From: Siphonodentalium dalli
Lineage: Eukaryota; Mollusca; Scaphopoda; Gadilida; Siphonodentaliidae
Reading direction: 5' to 3'
Assembly (NCBI GenBank): GCA_032622095.1
Contig: CP136061.1
Location: forward strand, 4,520,505 to 4,584,504
Length of the DNA: 64,000 nt
The notes below the pieces were generated by a model. That model was given only the letters and a program-made list of their open reading frames with translations. It was not told the DNA's origin and did no database searches. The position numbers were made by a program, and so were the translations under genes. Below, in pieces: positions 12,463 through 26,017 of the stretch. Numbering within the stretch: the first letter of the stretch is position 1; each line of letters begins with the position of its first letter.

Positions 12463-14974
12463 TGTTGCATCGCGACTGTACTAAAGCAGCAATGATATCA
12501 AATTGGGGGGGGGGGTCTGAAATTATCTATCTCTATAGATGGCACCAGGATTATATAGAAAGGAATAGCAATTGATATACGTATACGGTATACTATAGTA
12601 ATACCATAGACATATAAGTGCAAGTATCACATGATAAAATATTACGTAACGTGACTATACCGATGAAAGAAAGAAATAAATTGGACTGGGATTAGAGGTT
12701 GGGTTGGTTATATGTTGATAATTGGATATGGAATTCATACCGATGAAACGATACAAATTAGTGGAGCGATAAAGACCAATGTTGACATTTATTTAGGCAA
12801 CGCGGGAGAAAATAGGGGTTTATACGATAGACCGAAATTAATTTGTCGGGTGATAATGACCAATGTTGACCTATAAAGTAACGCGACTGTACTGTCGGAT
12901 AATTATCAGGTGTAACCGGTCAAATATGGACTCTAGTGACCAATATAGAACAGCTCAGAAAACATTCGCAGGGCCCTAAAATTTATTTAACACTGCATTT
13001 GCCATTACAATCGATTTATGTCAATAAAACTGTCATTTTTCAAAATTTTAAGCTGAGACTTGGAGTGTGTGGGTGGGATACCTACATATTCCTAAAATGA
13101 CAGAGTACAGCACGTAATTATGTTTTAGATGGAAGAAATGAATTTTTTTCAATGATAAAATTTAACATGGAATTTACCATTAAAATCGATTTATGTCGAT
13201 AAAACTGTCTTTTTTTCAAACTTTTAGGCTGAGACTTGGTGCATGTGCGTGGGATACATATATGTTCCTAAAATGACAGAGTCCAGCGCGTAATTATGTT
13301 TTAGATGGAAGATATTGAATTTTGTTCGATGATAAATTTTAACATGGAATTGTCCCATTCAAATCTATTTATGTCGATAAAACTGTTATTTTTCCAAAAT
13401 TTAAGCTGAGACTCGGTGTTTCTGCGTGGAATACCTATATATTCCGAATACGGCAGGGTTAAGCACGTAATTATCTTTTAGATGGAAGAAATTGATTTGT
13501 TTCGATGATAAAAATCCAGCGTAAAATAATCGCCAATGGAGGCTTCTTGCATCGCGACTGTACTAAAGCAGCAATGATATCAAATTGGGGGGGGGAGGGT
13601 CTGAAATTATCTATCTCTATAGATGGCACCAGGATTATATAGAAAGGAATAGCAATTGATATACGTATACGGTATACTATAGTAATACCATAGACAAATA
13701 AGTACAAGTATCACATGATAAACTATTACGTAACGTGACTATACCGATGAAAGAAATAAATAAATTGGACCGGGATTAGAGGTTGGGTTGGTTATATGTT
13801 GATAATTGGATATGGAATTCATACCGATGAAACGATACAAATTAGTGGAGCGATAAAGACCAATGTTGACATTTAGTCAGGCTACGCGGGAGAAAATAGG
13901 GGTTGATACGATAGACCGAAATAAATTTGTCGGGTGATAATGACCAATGTTGACCTATAAAGTAACGCGACTGTACTGTCAGATAATTATCAGGTGTAAC
14001 CGGTCAAATATGGACTCTAGTGACCAATATAGAACAGCTCAGAAAACATTCGCAGGGCCCTAAAATTTATTTAACACCGCATTTGCCATTAAAATCGATT
14101 TATATCGATAAAACTGTCATTTTTCAAAATTTTAAGCTGAGACTTGGAGTGTGTGGGTGGGATACCTACATATTCCTAAAATGACAGAGTACAGCACGTA
14201 ATTATGTTTTAGATGGAAGAAATGAATTTTTTTCAATGATAAAATTTAACATGGAATTTACCATTAAAATCGATTTATGTCGATAAAACTGTCTTTTTTC
14301 CAAACTTTTAGGCTGAGACTTGGTGCATGTGCGTGGGATACATATATGTTCCTAAAATGACAGAGTCCAGCGCGTAATTATGTTTTAGATGGAAGAAATT
14401 GAATTTTTTTCGATGACAAATTTTAACATGGAATTGTCCCATTCAAATCTATTTATGTCGATAAAACTGTTATTTTTCCAAAATTTAAGCTGAGACTCGG
14501 TGTTTCTGCGTGGAATACCTATATATTCCGAAAACGGCAGGGTTAAGCACGTAATTATCTTTTAGATGGAAGAAATTGATTTGTTTCGATGATAAAAATC
14601 CAGCGTAAAATAATCGCCAATGGAGGCTTCGCTTCGCATGGTTGGCAATTATCACGATACACAGGGAACACTTTGACGTTCGTACTCATATTTCACCAAT
14701 TTTTGTACCTGGCTTTCCAATCCTAAGTTTCAAGGGGAAATGTCTAATTTTACTCTATTTGTCGTTATATACATATTATACATATTTATCACACCATTTA
14801 TTATTCATTTTCATAAAAATAAAAAATAAGAAGCCGAAGATGACATGTTTAAACGTGTGCTTTGATAATGGTTATAATTTTATTTTGCGATCAAACGTCA
14901 GTGCAGCCCAGCAGAAACGCATAGGCACTAGTTCGCGCTTCGCGCGTTGGTCAGTGGGTGAAAAATTATACTAG

Positions 14975-15262
14975 GGGCATACGAGATTGTTATGACCTTG
15001 TAAAATCTCTCTTCTCTATATGGCGACGACAATTTTTGCGGGGTAATATCACTTTTACACGGGGCATACGAGTAAAATCTGTCTTCTCTATATAGCGACG
15101 ACAATTTTTGCGGGGAAATATCAGTTTTACACGGGGCATACGAGATTGTTATGACCTTGTCAAATCTGTCTTCTCTATATAGCGACACGACAATTTTTGC
15201 GGGGTAATATCAATTTTACACGGGGCATACGAGATTGTTATGACCCGTGTAAAATCTGTCTT
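14975..15262 (+). repeat. 87-bp minisatellite, short array 1
   Basis: About three units of an ~87-bp repeat containing gcgacgacaatttttgcggg and acacggggcatacgagattg, embedded in the second macrosatellite unit. One unit is shortened. Confidence 0.85.
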
Positions 15263-17148
15263 CTCTAAAATGACAGAGTACAGCACGTAATTATGTTTTA
15301 GATGGAAGAAATGAATTTTATTCAGTGATAAAATTTAACATGGAATTTACCATTAAAATCGATTTATGTCGATAAAACTGTCTTTTTTTCAAACTTTTAG
15401 GCTGAGACTTGGTGCATGTGCGTGGGATACATATATGTTCCTAAAATGACAGAGTCCAGCGCGTAATTATGTTTTAGATGGAAGATATTGAATTTTGTTC
15501 GATGATAAATTTTAACATGGAATTGTCCCATTCAAATCTATTTATGTCGATAAAACTGTTATTTTTCCAAAATTTAAGCTGAGACTCGGTGTTTCTGCGT
15601 GGAATACCTATATATTCCGAATACGGCAGGGTTAAGCACGTAATTATCTTTTAGATGGAAGAAATTGATTTGTTTCGATGATAAAAATCCAGCGTAAAAT
15701 AATCGCCAATGGAGGCTTCTTGCATCGCGACTGTACTAAAGCAGCAATGATATCAAATTGGGGGGGGGGGGGGTCTGAAATTATCTATCTCTATAGATGG
15801 CACCAGGATTATATAGAAAGGAATAGCAATTGATATACGTATACGGTATACTATAGTAATACCATAGACAAATAAGTACAAGTATCACATGATAAACAAT
15901 TACGTAACGTGACTATACCGATGAAAGAAATAAATAAATTGGACCGGGATTAGAGGTTGGGTTGGTTATATGTTGATAATTGGATATGGAATTCATACCG
16001 ATGAAACGATACAAATTAGTGGAGCGATAAAGACCAATGTTGACATTTAGTCAGGCTACGCGGGAGAAAATAGGGGTTGATACGATAGACCGAAATAAAT
16101 TTGTCGGGTGATAATGACCAATGTTGACCTATAAAGTAACGCGACTGTACTGTCAGATAATTATCAGGTGTAACCGGTCAAATATGGACTCTAGTGACCA
16201 ATATAGAACAGCTCAGAAAACATTCGCAGGGCCCTAAAATTTATTTAACACCGCATTTGCCATTAAAATCGATTTATATCGATAAAACTGTCATTTTTCA
16301 AAATTTTAAGCTGAGACTTGGAGTGTGTGGGTGGGATACCTACATATTCCTAAAATGACAGAGTACAGCACGTAATTATGTTTTAGATGGAAGAAATGAA
16401 TTTTTTTCAATGATAAAATTTAACATGGAATTTACCATTAAAATCGATTTATGTCGATAAAACTGTCTTTTTTCCAAACTTTTAGGCTGAGACTTGGTGC
16501 ATGTGCGTGGGATACATATATGTTCCTAAAATGACAGAGTCCAGCGCGTAATTATGTTTTAGATGGAAGAAATTGAATTTTTTTCGATGACAAATTTTAA
16601 CATGGAATTGTCCCATTCAAATCTATTTATGTCGATAAAACTGTTATTTTTCCAAAATTTAAGCTGAGACTCGGTGTTTCTGCGTGGAATACCTATATAT
16701 TCCGAAAACGGCAGGGTTAAGCACGTAATTATCTTTTAGATGGAAGAAATTGATTTGTTTCGATGATAAAAATCCAGCGTAAAATAATCGCCAATGGAGG
16801 CTTCGCTTCGCATGGTTGGCAATTATCACGATACACAGGGAACACTTTGACGTTCGTACTCATATTTCACCAATTTTTGTACCTGGCTTTCCAATCCTAA
16901 GTTTCAAGGGGAAATGTCTAATTTTACTCTATTTGTCGTTATATACATATTATACATATTTATCACACCATTTATTATTCATTTTCATAAAAATAAAAAA
17001 TAAGAAGCCGAAGATGACATGTTTAAACGTGTGCTTTGATAATGGTTATAATTTTATTTTGCGATCAAACGTCAGTGCAGCCCAGCAGAAACTCATAGGC
17101 ACTAGTTCGCGCTTCGCGCGTTGGTCAGTGGGTGAAAAATTATACTAG

Positions 17149-17458
17149 GGGCATACGAGATTGTTATGACCTTGTAAAATCTCTCTTCTCTATATGGCGA
17201 CGACAATTTTTGCGGGGTAATATCACTTTTACACGGGGCATACGAGATTGTTATGACCCGTGTAAAATCTGTCTTCTCTATATAGCGACGACAATTTTTG
17301 CGGGGAAATATCAGTTTTTACACGGGGCATACGAGATTGTTATGACCTTGTCAAATCTGTCTTCTCTATATAGCGACACGACAATTTTTGCGGGGTAATA
17401 TCAATTTTACACGGGGCATACGAGATTGTTATGACCCGTGTAAAATCTGTCTTCTCTA
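17149..17458 (+). repeat. 87-bp minisatellite, short array 2
   Basis: Equivalent array in the third macrosatellite unit, with a full-length middle monomer where array 1 is shortened. The 267-base open frame here is the repeat read in phase (87 = 3 x 29). Confidence 0.85.
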
Positions 17459-19040
17459 AAATGACAGAGTACAGCACGTAATTATGTTTTAGATGGAAGA
17501 AATGAATTTTATTCAGTGATAAAATTTAACATGGAATTTACCATTAAAATCGATTTATGTCGATAAAACTGTCTTTTTTTCAAACTTTTAGGCTGAGACT
17601 TGGTGCATGTGCGTGGGATACATATATGTTCCTAAAATGACAGAGTCCAGCGCGTAATTATGTTTTAGATGGAAGAAATTGAATTTTGTTCGATGATAAA
17701 TTTTAACATGGAATTGTCCCATTCAAATCTATTTATGTCGATAAAACTGTTATTTTTCCAAAATTTAAGCTGAGACTCGGTGTTTCTGCGTGGAATACCT
17801 ATATATTCCGAAAACGGCAGGGTTAAGCACGTAATTATCTTTTAGATGGAAGAAATTGATTTGTTTCGATGATAAAAATCCAGCGTAAAATAATCGACAA
17901 TGGAGGCTTCTTGCATCGCGACTGTACTAAAGCAGCAATGATATCAAATTGGGGGGGGGGGGGTCTGAAATTATCTATCTCTATAGATGGCACCAGGATT
18001 ATATAGAAAGGAATAGCAATTGATATACGTATAAGGTATACTATAGTAATACCATAGACAAATAAGTACAAGTATCACATGATAAAATATTACGTAACGT
18101 GACTATACCGATGAAAGAAATAAATAAATTGGACCGGGATTAGAGGTTGGGTTGGTTATATGTTGATAATTGGATATGGAATTCATACCGATGAAACGAT
18201 ACAAATTAGTGGAGCGATAAAGACCAATGTTGACATTTAGTCAGGCTACGCGGGAGAAAATAGGGGTTGATACGATAGACCGAAATAAATTTGTCGGGTG
18301 ATAATGACCAATGTTGACCTATAAAGTAACGCGACTGTACTGTCGGATAATTGTCAGATGTAACCGGTCAAATATGGACTCTAGTGACCAATATAGAACA
18401 GCTCAGAAAACATTCGCAGGGCCCTAAAATTTATTTAACACCGCATTTGCCATTAAAATCGATTTATATCGATAAAACTGTCATTTTTCAAAATTTTAAG
18501 CTGAGACTTGGAGTGTGTGGGTGGGATACCGACATATTCCTAAACTGACAGAGTCCATCGCGTAATTATGTTTTAGATGGAAGAAATTGAATTTTTTTCG
18601 ATGATAAATTTTAACATGGAATTGTCCCATTCAAATCTATTTATGTCGATAAAACTGTTATTTTTCCAAAATTTAAGCTGAGACTCGGTGTTTCTGCGTG
18701 GAATACCTATATATTCCGAAAACGGCAGGGTTAAGCACGTAATTATCTTTTAGATGGAAGAAATTGATTTGTTTCGATGATAAAAATCCAGCGTAAAATA
18801 ATCGCCAATGGAGGCTTCGCTTCGCATGGTTGGCAATTATCACGATACACAGGGAACACTTTGACGTTCGTACTCATATTTCACCAATTTTTGTACCTGG
18901 CTTTCCAATCCTAAGTTTCAAGGGGAAATGTATAATTTTACTCTATTTGTCGTTATATACATATTATACATATTTATCACACCATTTATTATTCATTTTC
19001 ATAAAAAAAAAAAAAAAAAAGCCGAAGATGACATGTTTAA

Positions 19041-19328
19041 ACTGTTTGAAGCACGAATTTGGCGATAACTTATCAGAGTACGTTATACTTGTGATAGTTA
19101 CGTTACGCACACGTGTTCCAATATCCTATTGCGATAATCGCTTAACCCTTCAGTTTTCAACGGCATTTCAATTGGTTGAAATTAAAATTTCCAGCTCAAC
19201 ACGAATCTAGTGACCTAATTGGTAGAAATACTTTAGCAGTAATTCTTAGTTTTATAAGTCATAACTCTAATTTTATTGACGATACGAGCTCAACATCATA
19301 ATATGTCACTGTTTATGGCGGTGTTATC
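19041..19328. repeat. ~288-bp segment present only in the last macrosatellite unit
   Basis: In units 2 and 3, gacatgtttaaac is followed directly by gtgtgctttg. In the last unit the two halves are separated by about 288 bp and AAAC is present on both sides. Either a short element inserted with a 4-bp duplication, or the other units lost the segment. No inverted termini are visible. Confidence 0.5.
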
Positions 19329-19496
19329 CAAACGTGTGCTTTGGTAATGGTTATAATTTTATTTTGCGATCAAACGTCAGTGCAGCCCAGCAGAAACGCA
19401 TAGGCACTAGTTCAATTCAGCAGAAACGCATAAGTCCTACGATTATAGTACACCCACTGAACGCGCTTCGCGCGTTGGTCAGTGGGTGAAAAATTA

Positions 19497-19865
19497 TACT
19501 AGGGGCATACGAGATTGTTATGACCTTGTAAAATCTCTCTTCTCTATATGGCGACGACAATTTTTTGCGGGGTAATATCACTTTTACACGGGGCATACGA
19601 GATTGTTATGACCCGTGTAAAATCTGTCTTCTCTATATAGCGACGACAATTTTTGCGGGGAAATATCAGTTTTACACGGGGCATACGAGATTGTTATGAC
19701 CTTGTCAAATCTGTCTTCTCTATATAGCGACACGACAATTTTTGCGGGGTAATATCAATTTTACACGGGGCATACGAGATTGTTATGACCCGTGTAAAAT
19801 CTGTCTTCTCTATATAGCGACGACAATTTTTGCGGGGTAATATAAGTTTTACACGGGGCATACAA
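19497..19865 (+). repeat. 87-bp minisatellite, array 3
   Basis: Just over four units of the ~87-bp repeat. Followed by a ~275-bp unique interruption (19866-20139) before the array resumes. Confidence 0.85.
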
Positions 19866-20139
19866 GATGTGAAAAACATAACCATTTGCGGAAGAGATTT
19901 TTCACTGAAATAGGAGTTCACCAACCAATTTTCGTAAACTTTGAAGAAATAGAAAAGTTCATATTCCTCATGAAGGCTGAACACCCGAGCATATGCAATG
20001 ATCTGTAACATGGTTCGGCAGTTTTCCGCAAATAATTGAGAATATAGTGTTGAGTTACAAATACATGTTATATATATTTATATGAAATTGTCTTGACTTG
20101 TGTTTAAACTATCTGTATTATGACAATTGCCCCGCGTGG

Positions 20140-20880
20140 GTGTCTTCTCTATATAGCGACGACAATTTTTGCGGGGTAATATCAGTTTTACACGGGGCAT
20201 ACGAGATTGTTATGACCTTGTAAAATCTGTCTTCTCTATATAGCGACGACAATTTTTGCGGGGTAATATAAGTTTTACACGGGGCATACGAGATTGTTAT
20301 GACCTTGTAAAATCTGTCTTCTCTATATAGCGACGACAATTTTTGCGGGGTAATATCACTTTTACACGGGGCATACGAGATTGTTATGACCCGTGTAAAA
20401 TCTCTCTTCTCTATATAGCGACGACAATTTTTGCGGGGTAATATCAGTTTTACACGGGGCATACGAGATTGTAATGACCTTGTCAAATCTGTCTTCTCTA
20501 TATAGCGACGACAATTTTTGCGGGGTAATATCAGTTTTACACGGGGCATACGAGATTGTTATGACCCGTGTAAAATCTCTCTTCTCTATATAGCGACGAC
20601 AATTTTTGCGGGGTAATATCAGTTTTACACGGGGCATACGAGATTGTAATGACCTTGTCAAATCTGTCTTCTCTATATAGCGACGACAATTTTTGCGGGG
20701 TAATATCAGTTTTACACGGGGCATACGAGATTGTTATGACCTTGTCAAATCTGTCTTCTCTATATAGCGACGACAATTTTTGCGGGGTAATATCACTTTT
20801 ACACGGGGCATACGAGATTGTTATGACCCGTGTAAAATCTGTCTTCTCTATATAGCGACGACAATTTTTGCGGGGTAATA
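20140..20880 (+). repeat. 87-bp minisatellite, array 4 (about 8.5 units)
   Basis: The longest run of this repeat, with units starting at cttctctatatagcgacg about every 87 bp (20144, 20231, 20318 and so on). Because the period is a multiple of three, long open frames persist on both strands; they carry only the repeated 29-residue motif. Confidence 0.9.
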
Positions 20881-21852
20881 CGAAATAAGTGTTTCCTGTT
20901 TAGTTAACATATATCGAACAAGAACACCGGGATACGGCGTGGTATGGCCCTAGAAGACCAATGGTGCCTAAGAAGGCTTACAATTCTACAGAGGGGATAA
21001 GAACATTTCTGTATTGCTCACATATGATAATATAAGTTTTAAGTTGACCCCCAGCTGTCCCATGACACTCATCGGGTCAATTTGAATCAATGTGAATCAA
21101 TGTTGCGGATGGCACATAGTAACATTTGTAAATAAATAGATCATTGCGCCATCCGCATCTAATTCAATAATGTATTATCGAGTAAGATGCGTGTTGTGTT
21201 CTATTTATGTTGTATTTGTTTTAAGGTCACTCTCACAGGTCAAAGACATGAGATGAAATGCTCTTCACTTTATTGCTATACATGTACGATGTGTTCCATC
21301 GTTTTAATTATATTCAACGTGGGGGAATAACTTCCGGTATAGACGTAAACAATCGATGCACATCGCTCTCCGAAATTTTCGAAAATAGTGTCTGTTCCCG
21401 GGTGTCTACCAGCCTGAATTGTCCAGGACCATCAATTTACTTATTCTAGCATGGATTGGGAATATTGTTTATCAGTTTTCGTGTGTGGTTTTTCGAGATC
21501 GGTATGTGACTTTTGAAATTTAATACTCTACCATGTCAACCTCGAACCCTCTAAGTGCACAATTCAGCCCAAAAACAGTGATTTTGAACACAAGTCCTCG
21601 AAGTCGAAAATGAAGTCCAGCGCCCAATTTAGGATGAATCGGATCCAATAATTCCTGTGTTTCTATTCAACTAATTAATTACAGTGTCATAAAGCGTATT
21701 CACTCATTATGTCGTGCAGCACAACTCACCACAACGGTACTCGTGACGTAGTGACGACTTACTATGCTTCGCCGTGAGAAAAAGTATATTGTCCAGTGAC
21801 AACATAATACATTATGCTCAGTATATCACAACAACAACTTTAATTAATCGAT
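20881..21852. other. Unique sequence and probable 5' region of the retrotransposon
   Basis: Contains a diverged piece of the 9450 hairpin family near 20930. The last few hundred bases probably form the 5' untranslated region of the non-LTR element that starts coding at 21853; its exact 5' end cannot be seen. No gene is recognised. Confidence 0.4.
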
Positions 21853-23474
21853 ATGGCGACAAGCAATACTTCGACTGATACCGACAAACGGAGCCTACAC
21901 GATTGTCTGTCAGATTGGTATGACAGTGTTGAGTCATTCCAGTACACTCGGCAACAGGATGACAGCCTCAAAATATATGACAATCTCAAACCAGTTCTCG
22001 CATTCATAAGCTCAACTACGTACGATATATTCACGGCAACAATAATTGAATTCGTCGGAAATCAGGACAAATTATTAGAAACACTAAGGGAGAATATATT
22101 CACTCACGCCAAGTCAAAGCAATATTTCCCATATGAGCAATCGTCTTCGATGAAACAACGAGTTGTCCGAAATCAATCTGGAAACCATGTGATTGATCGA
22201 AATAACAGAAACAAGCGAATGTCTAATGACATTTATAATATAATGAAGTTCATGGTAGATGAAGACAGTGACTCCATAATCGATGTTATTAGCAAAGGTA
22301 GCCGAAGCAAAGTGTTGGTCGACAGTCAATAGCCGGAAATGTAACCATTCTAGATGAAGATGACACCTGTACATCCAGTATCCACAATTCATTAGTGAAA
22401 ATTCAACGCGACATTTCATGCATGAAAACAGAAAACGAAATTTTCCACAAAGACATCAATCAACGAGTTCCCAAATTAGATTCATCAATTGCTAGCCTGG
22501 AGTCGCGATTCAGTAAAATCGAGGAGAAATTACAAATAGTAAACGACGTCGAGAAGGCTAAAACAGACATAACGACGATAAACAAAAAAATAAAAGAACT
22601 GGACGAACAAATTGAATCAGATACACTGACCATCGAGCGAATACAAGATGACAAATATACGGGTGTAAATAAACTAAAGGGTGACATAATCCAAATAAAG
22701 TCTGATATTGGCGAAATAGTAAGCGGTCTTGGTGAGTTCCATAAAAAACAGAAAAGTCTGGAAGGTCAAGTTGCTACACTGAAAGATTTAGTGAATAAGA
22801 AAAACATTCAACCGACTCATGCATGCGACAACATGGTTAATGAAACAATTAAACAAAACGTTACTATAATGAAAGATGAATTCAGAAGCTTCACTGCAGC
22901 GACAACCAACAGTTTGCAACAGTTTGTTGAAGTGGTCGACAGATCAATGGGTGAGATGGTAAAAACACAACGTGACATGGCTAAATTAATGGAGATGGCA
23001 ATGAACTACAGTTGCGACGATAATGTTTCACACTCAGCACACAGTGAACGAGAAGACATAAACAGTGAACGTGAAGACATAAACAGTGAACGAGGAGACA
23101 TAAACAATATATCTGTTGAATCAGAAGTTGCACCCGAATACCCGAATCACAGTTATAAACAGGCACCACCTAAACAGGAAGTTCACAGAAACTATGACCG
23201 TCAGTCCCAAAGTGATTCCTATTTTAACAGAATGGATGGACCAGTCAAAACATCACAAGTATATCTCGCCGGTTTTGACGATTCCGTAACAGTGTTCGAT
23301 ATCAAGTCACACCTTCTCCATTACAAAATTCGGTTCACAGTCATCAGAATGTTAAGAGGTAACGCAGCTCGAATCAACATTTGTGACAATGATATCGACA
23401 TAGTCCTCGGTCCGAAATTCTGGCCAGTTGGTGCAACTTGTAGGATGTGGGTCCGCAAAGAACCAGAATTCTGA
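21853..23474 (+). pseudogene. LINE ORF1, coiled-coil RNA-binding protein, frameshifted
   Basis: ORF1 proteins bind the element's RNA as a ribonucleoprotein. The frame starts at ATG 21853 and is open to 22332. A second frame, open from 22302, continues to 23474, so there is one frameshift inside 22302-22332. The product would be about 540 residues. After the break there is a long heptad-rich region (about 22395-22800) consistent with a coiled coil. This is followed by three 7-residue SEREDIN-type repeats (23042-23108) and a C-terminal ~70-residue RRM-like domain (about 23260-23474; YLAGFDDSVTVFDIKSHLL region, with a WP near the end). That C-terminal domain type is common in animal LINE ORF1 proteins. 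ORF2 follows 80 bp downstream. Confidence 0.75.
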
Positions 23475-23553
23475 AATAATTATGTTCGAATATCGACTAT
23501 CATATACCATTCTTTAATGTAATGATTCCTGATTCTTTTCTTCTTTTCTAGCG

Positions 23554-24927
23554 ATGTCTAATGTGCGCCATCTATGTATATCATTATTGTTTGTATTCAT
23601 ATTCGATTACCGTACACGAAATCAATACCATACCAGCTTATCGTATCCCACCAAGCTTAAATATATGGAGAACATGACATTAAATTTCCATACCTGGAAT
23701 TGTACGGGAATTATGTCATCAGGTGCATATATCACAGAACTAATGAGAAATGGTCATTATGACATTATGGGTCTAAGTGAGCATTGGTTATACCAAACCA
23801 ATGTATATTTTCTCGGAATGCTGGGGTCCAATAATGAATATCATGCTGTCTGCGATTATAGCCAACAAGTTCCCATCCATACCATAAAGCCAGGTAGACC
23901 CAAGGGCGGTGTGGCACTAATGTGGAACAACAGGCTGTCACACTGTATATGTCCGCTTGACATAGCAGATGATCGCATCATCGGGATTCAATTAAAGCTG
24001 CCAGGTGGGAGCTATTTGTATATCTTCCAAGTTTACTTACCATCCACGAATTATCCCGCTGAAGAATATATAGCATATATAAATACGCTTAGAGATATAT
24101 GCGATATATATAAAATACACGGTAACCTCATCATAATGGGCGATCTAAATGGTAATTTCGATAAATCAGATAAGCGAAACTCAGCATTCATTAAATTTGT
24201 TAAAGCCCTTGAATTGAAATCAGCCAATTATGAGATATCGCCTCGAGCTACTTGTTTACCATTTGGCCAGAGAGGCAAAAATAACGGCACAATAAACGAC
24301 CATATATTGATACCTGATATATTCATACATTTTGTACGCAGTATTGATGTAATGGACGATAACACTATAGATGTGTCAAATCATCGTCCAATATCCGCAA
24401 ATATTTCTTTGCCCGTAGATGATCGCACCATCGGAGGGCTAGATGCTAATGCTGATGGTGGGATCGACTGGAAGCGAGTGAGATCTCACCCAGAAATAAT
24501 CGAAGAGTATCAGAGATATCTTGATACTGAAATTATCAAAGTAAAAAACCGAGACCCCAATTTGTATCGAATTGACGCAGTATGTAGATATGCAGAAATC
24601 GTACAAGCAATTGCAAACGCATCGGTTGCGTGTTTTCCTCGTAAACGTTTCAAACGAAATCTTAAAACCTTCTGGAATGATGAGTTAAAAGCGTTACACG
24701 AAAAAATGCGTGCACATCGGAGAAAATGGATAGAGTCAGGAAGACCCAGAGAACAAAACGAACTCGATTTCGGAACTTATGTTGAGTATAAAGATGCCAA
24801 ATGCAACTTTCGTAGACTCTATAGGAGAGCATCTCATAAACACATGACAGAAGTGGTAAACGAAATAGATGAACGCGCTGAGGTCGACCAAGATTACCTT
24901 TTCCGCATGTTAAACGCGAAAAAAAAA
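23554..24927 (+). pseudogene. LINE ORF2, endonuclease part
   Basis: Exonuclease-endonuclease-phosphatase (EEP) fold that nicks target DNA for target-primed reverse transcription. The start could be ATG 23554 or the ATG at 23665, which directly precedes the conserved LNFHTWNCTG strand. Visible motifs in order are WNC (Asn), LSEHW (catalytic Glu), GGVALMWNN, GDLNGNF (Asp/Asn pair), INDHILIPD and SNHRPISAN. The last is normally SDH, so the Asp is Asn here. The frame leaves register at an A10 run (24919-24928). The shift there has the phase of one missing A, and the next frame continues smoothly into the RT part. The fragment read to its stop ends at 24996. Confidence 0.85.
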
Positions 24928-26017
24928 ACTTACACGCTAACAAAAATCCATTGTTCGTACACAATGGAACTGTTCTTCGTGAGGAATCTGAAATAACTGA
25001 AGGTTGGGCGACATACTTCGAAAATCTCTACTCGCCGTTATATCAACCGAGCTTTGACTCAGTACAATTTAATCGTGTTAATTCTTTTGTTGACCGAGAA
25101 GTGACCAATACAAGTGCAAGTAAAATTGACAAGAATATCATATTCCCGGTAACAGCCAGCGAACTGGCTGATATTTGTCGAAATCTTAATCGCGGTAAAG
25201 CAGCAGGGTGGGATCTCATCGCAAACGAACATATTATATATGGTGGTCCTGTGTTAATCCAGGCGGTGTCAGACCTACTTACTGATATTATTACAGAACA
25301 GACAGTCCCTGAACATATGAAGCGCGGCGTTATTATTACTTTATATAAAGGAGGGTCCAAACCAAAAACAGATTATGATAGTTATAGAGCAATCACATTG
25401 ATGCCTGTACTTTACAAAATACTTGAAAAAATAATCCAGACTCAATTAGAGCGATATACACCATACTTACTCGAAGTTAACCCATTGCAGCACGGATTCC
25501 AAAAAGGAATAAGTGCAAACATGACCTCCTACTTGATGAGAGAATGCATTTCATACGTATCCGAAAGCAAACAAAATTTTTATTCGTGTTTCCTCGATGT
25601 GTGGAAGGCCTTTGACACCGTCTGGGTAAATGGTCTATTGTACAAACTTTACGAACGCGGGGTACAGGGACATTTGTTCACATTATTATACAACCTTTTG
25701 ACAAATGTATCATGTTCAGTTCGATACCAACATACTTCATCTCAGTGGTTTAAAGTATTACAGGGAGCTAGACAAGGAAGTATATTATCGCCATTTTACT
25801 ATATGATTTACGTAGACGAATTGATCAATCAATTAGCCAGCTCAGGATATGGACTACAAATGTTGTGCATAAATTGCACCAGCCCTACACACGCGGACGA
25901 TATGGTGTTATTGTCCCTCAGTAAAAAGGGATTACAAAAACTTTGTGAAATATGCGTTTCTTACAGTAACACATGGAGGTACAGATATAACCCCAATAAA
26001 TGTTGTATAATTGTTTT
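24927..26017 (+). pseudogene. LINE ORF2, reverse transcriptase part
   Basis: Reverse transcriptase of the non-LTR type. Motifs in order: LNRGKAAGWD (motif 1 region), GVIITLYKGGSK (motif 2 region), DSYRAITLMPVLYKILEKII, FLDVWKAFDTVW (catalytic Asp), QGARQGSILSPF, and HADDMVLLS (the catalytic Asp-Asp pair with His replacing the usual Tyr/Phe). All three catalytic aspartates are present. The open frame is 24951-26066. The true continuation switches register at a TTTT run (26014-26017), again with the phase of one missing base. Confidence 0.88.

Larger units (their letters stand above)
12463..20880 (+). repeat. Hierarchical macrosatellite (1.08-kb and 2.17-2.19-kb units)
   Basis: The anchor ttgcatcgcgactgtactaa recurs at 12463, 13547, 15719 and 17911, giving unit lengths of about 1084, 2172 and 2192 bp plus a final longer, variant unit. 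The short unit holds three ~178-bp sub-repeats marked by tgtcgataaaactgt (about 13018, 13197 and 13375). The long unit adds a ~0.62-kb segment (starting gcttcgcttcgcatggttgg, with an 87-bp array) and a second copy of the sub-repeats. Units 2 and 3 are almost identical, so homogenisation is recent. Each unit begins with a 9-14-base G run. Open frames such as 14642-14974 and 16816-17148 are copies of the repeat and not genes. Confidence 0.85.

Noticed and set aside
14642..14974. 110-codon frame, also at 16816-17148 and 18830-19210
   Set aside because: It is repeated only because the macrosatellite repeats. It changes at its end in the third copy and has no domain.
20118..20855. Frames of 79-143 codons with a repeated SLYREDRF motif
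   Set aside because: Translation of the 87-bp (29-codon) array. Equivalent frames exist on the opposite strand.
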